From contig JBBBDQ010000310.1 in assembly GCA_037127315.1 (NCBI GenBank), positions 3,684,001-3,748,000 on the forward strand: a DNA stretch of 64,000 nt, written 5' to 3'. Source of the stretch: Ascarosepion bandense (lineage: Eukaryota; Mollusca; Cephalopoda; Sepiida; Sepiidae). Below the pieces are notes generated by a model. That model was not told the origin of the DNA, searched no databases, and saw only the letters and a program-made list of their open reading frames with translations. Made by a program: the position numbers and the translations under genes. Of this stretch, positions 55,877 through 64,000 are shown piece by piece (the stretch's first letter is position 1; every line of letters starts with the position of its first letter).

Positions 55877-56649
55877 TGTAAAATGAAATTCATGATTGTT
55901 TAACTTTTAAATTGATTATCTACTTCCAATTTTAAATGTTAAGACATAGCCTGCCAATGTCTTTGCTTGGTTAAATATTTATCTGTTTAAATGTGTTCTT
56001 TTCAAAGTAGAAAATAAATCATTTGAATTGAATCTCAACTTGGGTGCATTACTATTGATTTCTTTTTTTTCTTCTATTAATTATTTCTGCTGCTTAATTT
56101 CCTTTCTTCCTTTTGGGAAAGATTTACTGAATCACAAATTGCTGGAATGTTAGCCATGTACAGACACATACTAGATTTTCTTGCTGAGCAGCAGACAAGG
56201 AATGGTTTAGTCATAGATGTCTTTATAGTTGTTCTCTTGTAGAAATTCATGCTGCTTCTTTTTGCCATTTTGACTTTGAACTGGTGCAAACACATTTAAG
56301 TTAGCGTTGCCAAAGTTTGTTTGTTTGTTTGTATACTTTTGTGTGATTGGTTGAAATAACACAGACTCTTCCACAATTCCCATGAATTGTGCCCTTTTGA
56401 GAAGTGGGTGGTTTTTGTGATGGAGCTAAAGTAAACTAGTTATACTTAGAAAAGAAACTGTCTGTGGAGAGTTTTTTAGTCTCTCAATGGAAGTGGCAAA
56501 AAGCTCTGAACTTTTTCATTTTTATTTTCTTGTTATATCATGCAAGCAAGGTAATGAAACCACTAAAATGCAAGAGGTTACTGTGTGTGAAAGAATATGA
56601 GAAAAAGAAAGCATTATTAAGTAAAGAGAACATTAAAAAAACAAGAATT
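55877..56649. other. unannotated AT-rich DNA
   Basis: The minus ORF at 56077-56295 has no recognised domain. A TTTG tetranucleotide run lies near 56317-56331. Confidence 0.5.
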
Positions 56650-56900
56650 AAGACAAGATAATGATTAACATTGTATTTAAATTTTTGAAGATTAAAGTTG
56701 ACTAGAAGAGAGTTTCATAAATAAAAAAGGCACTGTTAGCATAAGAATTATAATATGAGAAGAAGAAAACATAATTAAGGAGTGAGAACAATGAGTGGAA
56801 ACAAGAAGCTAGGAGAGAGTTCTATAAGTGAAAAGTGTGAGAGAAGAAATTGTTAGCATAGACTTTATGGTTACATGTTACCATTTCAACAGTAAAATGA
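56650..56900 (-). pseudogene. LINE family J RT C-terminal fragment
   Basis: DNA-level match to 44270-44440: TTTAAATTTTTGAAGATT, AGAAGAGAGTTTCATAAAT and AGTGTGAGAGAAGAAATTGT correspond to the reverse complement of the region encoding FFPCTSRLWNSLP. Two partial repeats of the block are present, so the copy is duplicated or rearranged. Confidence 0.5.
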
Positions 56901-57004
56901 TGAGACCTCACCGTTAATCTATTCAGTCAGTTAAGTACCATGTGTAATACATGCTTGGGTGATCATGTCTCAAAAGAGGCATGACTTTACTGGTTAAAAG
57001 ATTT

Positions 57005-57250
57005 TCCAGCAGTAGGTTACCATTACCCTCTGCAGTAGACTGATTGCCAACCAAGAGTATAGAACCCAATCTATCCCGCTACTTAACCCATAGCTGGATG
57101 GAGAAGAGATGGATTAATCCATTTCCTAAGGTTGTTTGTGTGCAAGTGAATGCAACAAATTCAACTGGGTTTCAAACTCAGCTTTCAAATTTCTCATTCG
57201 GAGACAATATCCACTGCACCACAACATACTGCTGTCCTTCGTTCATACAT
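57005..57250 (-). repeat. tRNA-derived SINE family B, copy 3
   Basis: On minus: A-box region GTTGTGGTGCAGTGGATATT, B-box region GAGTTTGAAACCCAG, then GCATTCACTTGCA, AACCTTAGGAAATGGATTAA, CAGCTATGGGTTAAGTAGCG, GATTGGGTTCTATA and GGCAATCAGTCTACTGCA. All blocks are in the order of copies 1 and 2. Confidence 0.75.
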
Positions 57251-57284
57251 ACTCATTAGGTTTGTAACTTGTTGTTTCCCCCCT

Positions 57285-57835
57285 GTCCCTCCTGCTTTCA
57301 ATATATTTTATAAATAGTAAGTTCTCCAAACTCCTTTTTCATTATGTATCTCAGAAATGGTAACTTTCTGATTTTAAGTATAATTGTCCTTTTCGCCCTC
57401 ATGTTGTTTAGAACTTCTTATTTCTCACATGTTCTGTCCATGATATTCTTAGCATCCACATTTCAGTTACTTTGAGTTTTTTCATGTTTAGAAAAGTTGC
57501 TATATATAAGAATTAATATTACATAGCAGTTCAGCACTCTTTGTATCTAACAAAAAATTCTATGCCTTAGTACATGGTTTAGTTTCTGGAAGGCATCCTT
57601 TGCTATTCCAATGCAACTTTGGATTTCTGTGTCCCATTTTCCTTTATTTCGCTATCTAGATAATCATATTTTTATACTTGCTTGATTCTGACATGACCAA
57701 TTTGTAGCTCTTAACTTGGGTTGTTTCTTTTCCTGACAACCATATACTCTGTCTTGTTGTTAATGGTTAGTCTTTTCTTTGTTTTCTTTTACTATATTGT
57801 CTAGGGAATCTTGCAGTTTTCTTTTTGAGTCTGTC
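57285..57835 (-). pseudogene. second copy of the LINE family seen at 14775-15439
   Basis: Minus-strand frames read KLQDSLDNIVKENKEKTNH, GKWDTEIQSCIGIAKDAFQK, VLNCYVILI and LRYIMKKEFGELTIYKI, collinear with DGKCDTEIRR / IGMAKDAFQKM / LGHAMRKESLENLIL of the first copy. It extends slightly further upstream than the first copy. Many stops. Confidence 0.6.
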
Positions 57836-58424
57836 AACAGAACAATGTTTTATGTTACAATAACTGTAAGAAATAACTTAAAGAAAGAATGAACTTTGAT
57901 GTTTGTTGTGAATGATTAAATTTTTTATTTCTATTATCACATATGATAAAAAGTAGATATTTTCTAAAATGATTTGATCCCAGAATCACAATCTTTGAAA
58001 AAATTGATGCTGCTAAGAAATCTTAGTGACATGCTATTAAATGACTTGAAACATGCTTCAGTGAGGCAATTAACTCCAAAGCCAAATTAATGGATGGAAA
58101 GATAGTTTCAACATGACAAACAGAAACAAGAATGAAAATAAGTCCATTGTTGAATTGAGAAAATGAGCAAAAACATGCAATTTTGCAAACAGGATGATCA
58201 TATATAGAGTTCTGCACTGTATTTGAGATATTAGCATTCAAAATAAATTATCTAAAGGAAAAGATTTGACTTTTGAGGATATTGAAATTTAATTATAGTG
58301 AGTGCAGAAATGGAGGCATTTAGCGTGAAACAAAATTCATTGAATAAGTTGCCTTGAAACCATATGAAAAAAGGAGCAAGAAAAAGTTTTCAATATTTGT
58401 CTATATTTCTGAGATGGTCTTGTA
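57836..58424. other. unannotated AT-rich DNA
   Basis: The minus ORF at 58023-58241 has no recognised domain. Confidence 0.5.
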
Positions 58425-58738
58425 ATTATTTAAACTATTTACATTGTTTAGACCATTGTCCTCATCTTTGTTGCTATATTTACAATGTTTTGGTTGTTGT
58501 ACACTACAACCTTCTTCGGGTGATTGGAATTTTGAATTGAAACCTTTATTCATCAGAGTAAATTGTTTTAGTTTCATGAGTCATGCCTCTTCCTGATGTC
58601 TCAGGATCAGTTATCTCCCTTTTAACTCAACTCTATTAGTTTTTTGTTCATTTCTACTGTAGCCAAGTATTGAATCCCAACTCTTTGAGGCAAGTCACTG
58701 GATCCAACCAATGCTTTTATCCCCTAAGCCATGTATCC
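58425..58738 (-). repeat. SINE-tail family C, copy 3, with tRNA-like head
   Basis: On minus: ACATGGCTTAGGGGATAAAA (A-box-like, 58734 downward), GTTGGGATTCAATAC (B-box-like), then GAGTTAAAAGGGAGATAACT, GAGGCATGACTCATGAAACT, AATAAAGGTTTCAATTC, CCAATCACCCGAAGAAGGTT and GAGGACAATGGTCTAAACAA. This is the copy that shows the family to be tRNA-headed. Confidence 0.7.
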
Positions 58739-58741
58739 TTG

Positions 58742-58925
58742 AGGACACATGGCTCAGGGGATAAAATAAAGGGTTCAGTTTGAAAATAAAAGGTTTAGCT
58801 AGAAATTTTAATCACCTGAAAAAGGTTAGAGTATACCACAGCTGATATGTTATGAATATGGCAACAAAGATAAGGACAACATTCTGAACAATGTAAATAG
58901 TGTAAATAAATATTTTAAAGCTTGC
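58742..58925 (+). repeat. SINE-tail family C, copy 4, head-to-head with copy 3
   Basis: ACATGGCTCAGGGGATAAAA head, then directly GGGTTCAGTTTGAAAATA, TAATCACCTGAAAAAGGTTA, ATGGCAACAAAGATAAGGAC and GAACAATGTAAATAGTG. The central part present in copy 3 is missing. Heads of copies 3 and 4 form a 16-bp inverted repeat with a 12-bp spacer (58719-58762). Confidence 0.7.
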
Positions 58926-59689
58926 AGATCAAGAGACCACCTTGCTCATACTTGTAAAATTTGATAAGTTTGTTTCACTTGTGACTTGTTCATTTTTTTT
59001 TTTTTTTTTTTAAGATGTGCTATTAGAGTTTGTAGGGTTTATAAAATGACAGTAATTTCCCAGGGGGAGGGGATTCTTTGCTCCTTCCTTAAAGGAAAAC
59101 TTTTTGGTTACACTGATTAGAAGAGATAAATTTACCAAGCTTTATCAACAGATGAAGCTGAATAGGATATCAAAAAAAAAAAAAAAGAGATGCTTACATT
59201 CAACATATTTAAATGTTTCTTTAAGTCACTGAGATTCCAGTTAGGGGTTTACAGTGTAGTTGGTATATTTCAAAGGTAAATAGAAAAGAGGCTTGCTGGG
59301 ATTACTTAAATAAATGGTGTACTAATAAGCGGAATAAAAGAACATCTAAACATTCAAAAGTTTCTAAGGTTTTGTGGGGGAAAATGTTGAGGCTTCAGAA
59401 AAAAAATAAATGTTATTTCTTAGTAGACAATGTCAAATATTAAGAGTTCTTGATTAGCAAACTTGTAGTACAAGCACTGGCAGATAAGTTTAGGTATATT
59501 CATAAAGCATTGACCCTGATAAATATTACTTTATTGAAATCATTTTTATGGAATGCTTATTATAGTGAGTATCTCCCAAATCTATCAACAATACTTTAGC
59601 TGCTTCATAAATTATGCAAAGATGTGACATGGGTTTAGGTAGAAGAGTAGGTAAAGGATTTTTGGAAAGCAAAAATGATTCTGATTGAT
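58926..59689. other. unannotated AT-rich DNA
   Basis: A poly(T) run at 58994-59012 and a poly(A) run near 59172-59186. Nothing else recognised. Confidence 0.5.
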
Positions 59690-60690
59690 GTTGGATTGTT
59701 GATCCATTGGGATGTATCACCATACAGGGTTGGGGCTGCACTGGCATATGTCATGCCAAATGATTCAGTATACTCAATTGTTTATGCCTCATAAAAATTA
59801 ACTGCAGAAGAACAAATACAGCTACCTCCAAAAGGCGCCTGTACTAATTATTTATGCAGTGCATAAATTTTGTCGGTATCTGCGGGGTCAAAAGTCAGAT
59901 AGGATTGTTGGGACCAAAAAAATCCATACCAATTTCAGCAGCAGCATATATTCCGAGATGGTGTTTGATCTTATCAGCATACAACTATAAGATCAAATAT
60001 AAATCTGGTTATTTGAATAAAAATGCTGACAAACTTTCCCGATTACTCATCTCAACCAAAGAACAAAGAAATTTTACAAGTACAAAACATTATATTGCTG
60101 TTAGATATAGAAAGAGCATCCAGAACAGTCACAAGTAAGATAAAGGAGGACCCAATTTTTTCAAGAGAAAGTACAATAGTACAGTTGCAGAATTACATAC
60201 TAAAAAAGAGTTGACAGTGGAACGTTTTGCTATGAGGTTTATTTTAAAAGTAATGATACAGCAGACCATAAAAAATGTTTCGTTTGTTTTTTAAAGAAAA
60301 AGAAATTTATGCATAATGTTTATTGAAAAGATCCACATAAAGATGTTGTCATGAAGTGATTCCTACTAGTATGGGCAAGCAGAGGATGTTAAGATGTATA
60401 TATGATCATGTGAGAAAAATGACAAAACTTTGGCCAACATGATCTAGGTGCAATTAAAAACAAGGACTGCTTGACTGTGTATGATAGTTTCATCAAGTGG
60501 GCGAACATTCATGTAGAAAATTCAACTATGAGTTAACTCACAATAGAAAAAATTTCTACAAGACATTTGCAATGTATGAATTGACTAAGGTGCTTGTGAC
60601 CAACAATTTCTTAGTGGTTTGAGATTTTTTAAATGAAAAATTATCATTATCAGACTCCTGGAGGTTATTTATATCGAGGCTAGACCTATT
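59690..60690 (+). pseudogene. Ty3/gypsy element 2: RNase H and integrase remnant
   Basis: Plus-strand frames: GAALAYVMPNDSVYSIVYAS and LTAEEQIQL (59727-59830, RNase H start). Then GPKKSIPISAAAYIPRWCLI and YKSGYLNKNADKLSRL (about 59912-60040), the RNase H end with the conserved NADxLSRL. A decayed integrase core follows near 60470-60610 (YDSFIKWANIHVE). Stops and shifts throughout. The RNase H sequence differs clearly from gypsy element 1, so it is another lineage. Confidence 0.75.
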
Positions 60691-61276
60691 GATGAGTTTG
60701 TGGTTTGGATTAACACTCTATAAATTTTACATTTAAGAAACTGCAGGTTTATATTTTGTATCTTATAGTTTTTGGTCTAGATATATCTATATTCTTAATA
60801 GCTTAGAAGTGGGTCTGAATTTTGGGGTCAGCTGTAAAGAGAGCATTCTTTGAATTAACAGTTATTTGCAAGTTTAGATGATTTTCCCATTTATGCCAGA
60901 GTTTCATTGTTTTAAATCAACAAAGATCAAGTTGAAAATACTGAATTAACATTAACAAAGCCTACCAGATAAGCTGAATAGCTATTGTTGTCATGTGTAA
61001 CAAAAAATATGTGAAGAATTGGTTATGTAGTTTACAGATTGAATGAAAGAATTAAAAAGTTGAATGTGGTTTCTTAAACTCTGATGATAGGAAAAATTTT
61101 AAATTGGATTGAATGAAGCACTTGGGTTGAAGAGAATGACTATTGTTAACATTAATAATTCATTATAAAGTTGCTAACTTAGAAAATTTTCAGTTGGCAA
61201 TGACAAAAAACAGTGCTATATATGATAAAAATGACATGTATTTTAAAAATGTTATAGAGCATATTATAAACTTTTT
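60691..61276. other. unannotated AT-rich DNA (possible gypsy 2 continuation)
   Basis: No motif readable. Confidence 0.4.
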
Positions 61277-61640
61277 CTTTTGAAGGAGGAACGTCATGGA
61301 CTCATGCATCACTCATTTTGATTTACAGTTGGTGCCAAGCTGCTTTATATATCAATAAAAATAAATATTTTTTTAGAATTGTTAATATAGTTTATAGACG
61401 CCCACCCCCAAACACTTTAGATCCTGGTGAAGACATTTGGATGCTTGTCTGACCCTACCCCCTGTAAGTACAAGGGGAGGAGCCTGTCTTGGTTAAGGGT
61501 ATATTTCTAGTCTCCTAGCTAGACTTATTTTGGGACTTCTTTCATCCTCAAAGGTAGTAAATTTACTTAAATATATCTCATACTGTGCTCTTAGTTCACA
61601 AGGTTTATAACTTTTTCTTGGCTCTTTAAAATGCCAATCA
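61277..61640 (+). repeat. possible LTR of gypsy element 2
   Basis: A purine run GAAGGAGGAACG (about 61283-61294) precedes a GC-richer segment with CCCACCCCCAAAC, a GTACAAGGGGAGGAGCC box and ATATATCTCATACTGTGCTC, in the position where a 3' LTR is expected. No second copy is available, so boundaries are a guess. Confidence 0.35.
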
Positions 61641-62090
61641 ATACCAAGTGTACCAAATTGTTACTTTATGTGCAAGTGTTGTTTGGCTTATATATATTTG
61701 GCACTAGTTTTTGGTTGAGACTCTGTAGGTGGAAATTGATTTGGCTCCTGCCAACATGAAACCATCAGGAACCAGGTTTAATCATTTAATTGGGCACCAG
61801 CAGTGTGTATATCAGATTGAGATAACAATGAATAGTACAGACTGGGGTGAAGATGACTTTGTTTGATTCACTCTGTTTGTGAGCAATGACTGTTATTTAA
61901 AGTATTCTTTGTATGGCATTTTTGAAAATATTTACTAGTAATATTTTTACATAAACACACACATCCCATCAAAGAGGTTTAGCTTTTTTCAAAGATGAAA
62001 GTAACTCAGATAAACTTAATAAGTCAGAATATTATTAACAAAAAAGAAGTGTACATTTTAATATTTTATGAATATTCTGTATATTATCAT

Positions 62091-62091
62091 A

Positions 62092-62149
<58 letters not shown>
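62091..62149. repeat. (TC)n(TA)n compound microsatellite
   Basis: TC run followed by about 38 bp of perfect TA. Confidence 0.95.
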
Positions 62150-62151
<2 letters not shown>

Positions 62152-62902
62152 GAATATTCTGAGAATAATGTCATGATGAAATATTAGCATAATCAAAGAC
62201 TTCTTTGAATATTAGCTATTCTATGGATAGTTTTTATGTCAGTAGTTTATTTCTTGGCTAATAAAATTTATCTTTTTAATAACATGCATACACATAAAAG
62301 TAATATTTACTTTTTTAATAGTTTTATAATTAATAATAAATACTGTGTTAAGTCTGTTAACTATTTCTGATGCAAATTATCCCTTGAAAATGTATGTGAA
62401 AAATTAAAGTAATAGAACACATGCTGCTTCCCAAAATCAGTTTATAGAATTGTTGTGGAAACAATTTCAGTGAAAGAAGATAGGTTCATTACCAATGCTA
62501 AAAAAAGAATTGAACATTTGAAGTAAATCTAAATAAATGAATTAATGTAGTATATTTCTTTGTTTCTTTTGTATGTTTGCTTGTTAATCCTCTTAAAAAA
62601 TAAAGGAACCAGTTTTACTTTAAAAAAAAAAAAAAAAAACAAGAGCAAAACACTGAAGTCTATAAATATTGTACAATTCTAATTACCTTTTCTCTTCACT
62701 TGAAATTGTTAGCCTTTTCTCTCAAATTGAAACTAATTTAGATAGAAGTATATTTACAGCTACTCTCAACTCCTTCATCCTCAACTGTCTGAGCAAATAT
62801 TTTACAAGTATTTGTCAAATATTTGCTCAAGACTATAAATATCAATATATTGGGCATTATGTGAATAGCTATAGAATTGAGTCAAAAATTGCAATAGCCA
62901 GT

Positions 62903-62905
<3 letters not shown>

Positions 62906-62940
<35 letters not shown>
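62906..62940. repeat. (TA)n microsatellite
   Basis: Perfect TA array followed by a few TG units. Confidence 0.95.
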
Positions 62941-62947
<7 letters not shown>

Positions 62948-64000
62948 ACCATTAATTTTTACTCATCCTGGGAAGAAAAAAAAGATTTCATGTGTTTGAT
63001 ATCTTTCTCTAGTAGTAGCATGTTTGTGACTACTGTAATCTACTAGAAGCCCAAAAATAGTATAGCAGAAAGAATGTCTGACTTAATTCAGATAAATGAA
63101 AACTACTTGGGTTTCCAAATATTGCTAACAATATTTAATATTTTTTAAAATATCATGATTAACAGATTATGTTGATTAATCATTGGGGTTACCTGGCATT
63201 AGTTTTGAGGAAATATCCTATTTTATTCCAGAAAATGAATGATTGATAACATAATTTACTGTTTGACAAGAAATGTTTTTGGCCTTTTGGCCACTATATT
63301 TATCAGGATATTCTACATTTCTCTTCTTCTTAGATGTCACCAATTCATCTTCTGTCATATGATCAGGTTTATAGACATGAAATTTTTTTACTGGTATTTA
63401 TTCTATTTTTTATCTTTTTATCTTATCTATATATATATTATCCTTTTACATGACTCAACATTTTCTTACATTAAGCCAAGATTTTTCAACTAAGTATCCT
63501 GTGTCACTTCATTGCTGTCATATCAATTGCTTACAAACAGAAACATCTTTAAAAATAAATATTAATAAGATTTTTAAAGTTTATAAGTGGTCCAATTTTT
63601 ACCTATCTTTTTGAGGAAACTTAAGTTAACGGAGATATCTTTTGTAAGAAGAAACTTTCCAATAAATCTATGCCATTGGGTTTCCTTTGATTTAAAGTTG
63701 TTAATGGTTTATTATTGAATATGTTGAGTGGCTAACAGAACTAATCTGTGCTGTCATATTGAAAACAAATGTTTCCATTTGTTAAGAACAGTTTGGTAAT
63801 TTTTGGTAACTGGTTTTTAGTTAAAAGGAAAAGTTGATATAAATTTTATGTTTATGGTTTTAGCAATGTCAAATTTGGTAATCATTTTTCATGCAAAGTA
63901 CAATAAGGAAAGAAATTATTCATCCACAAAATGAAGAATACATATTTCTTCTAAATGAAAGAATTGCATATTTAAATTTTTAGCCACTGAATGTTTGATG

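Larger units (their letters stand above)
61641..64000. other. AT-rich DNA with microsatellites
   Basis: Contains (TC)n(TA)n at 62091-62149, poly(A) at 62622-62639 and (TA)n at 62906-62940. ORFs at 62669-63046 and 63239-63493 are hydrophobic or repeat-driven and unsupported. No catulin exon recognised. Confidence 0.55.

Noticed and set aside
62669..63046. 125-codon plus-strand ORF
   Set aside because: Runs through a (TA)n microsatellite (Ile-Tyr repeats) and shows no domain.
1..64000. CRISPR arrays, prokaryotic operons or phage
   Set aside because: No regularly spaced direct repeats with unique spacers, no ribosome-binding-site-led gene strings; splice sites and retroelements show eukaryotic DNA.

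Overview
The window looks like intronic and repeat-rich DNA of a lophotrochozoan animal, most likely a cephalopod such as an octopus. This is an inference from four things: strongly AT-rich sequence, abundant (TA)n arrays, metazoan splice sites, and a dense mix of Penelope-like, LINE, SINE, Ty3/gypsy and mariner relics of the kind seen in cephalopod genomes. No prokaryotic operons, CRISPR arrays or intact tRNA/rRNA genes are visible.

Only one host gene is clearly present. Two exons on the + strand (19293-19382 and 40842-41051), both phase 0 and with good splice sites, encode consecutive pieces of an alpha-catenin/vinculin-family protein that reads best as alpha-catulin (CTNNAL1). They are separated by an intron of about 21.5 kb. 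The gene should continue on both sides, so most of the window is probably CTNNAL1 intron; no further exon could be supported.

Layout. 1-3.2 kb: AT-rich, with one near-perfect 35-bp hairpin. 3.3-5.5 kb: a minus-strand Penelope-like element (PLE) with a hammerhead-ribozyme relic at its 3' side. 7.2-10 kb: SINE-type repeats. 10.3-12.5 kb: a plus-strand PLE with a second hammerhead half in inverted orientation beyond it. 12.5-15.4 kb: two minus-strand LINEs back to back. 15.5-17.2 kb: weak PLE pieces and a tRNA-derived SINE. 20.4-24.2 kb: a nearly intact R2-superfamily LINE, antisense in the catulin intron. 24.4-34.3 kb: fragments of three LINE families, an unrecognised ORF remnant and a Cys-rich repeat. 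34.3-40.8 kb: mostly featureless AT-rich intron. 41-46 kb: SINE-like tail and a minus-strand Jockey/CR1-like LINE. 47-53 kb: a third PLE, SINEs, an internally deleted Ty3/gypsy element and a second LTR in opposite orientation. 53.6-58.9 kb: LINE 3' ends, a deleted mariner, SINEs and a head-to-head repeat pair. 59.7-61.6 kb: a decayed gypsy piece. 61.6-64 kb: AT-rich with microsatellites.

How it fits together: the only functional unit inferred is CTNNAL1; everything else appears to be mobile DNA sitting in its introns. The most notable pattern is that all three recognisable PLE relics are bounded by (TA)n arrays, and that these PLEs carry hammerhead-ribozyme remnants. Family names rest on motif recognition by eye; no database search was run.
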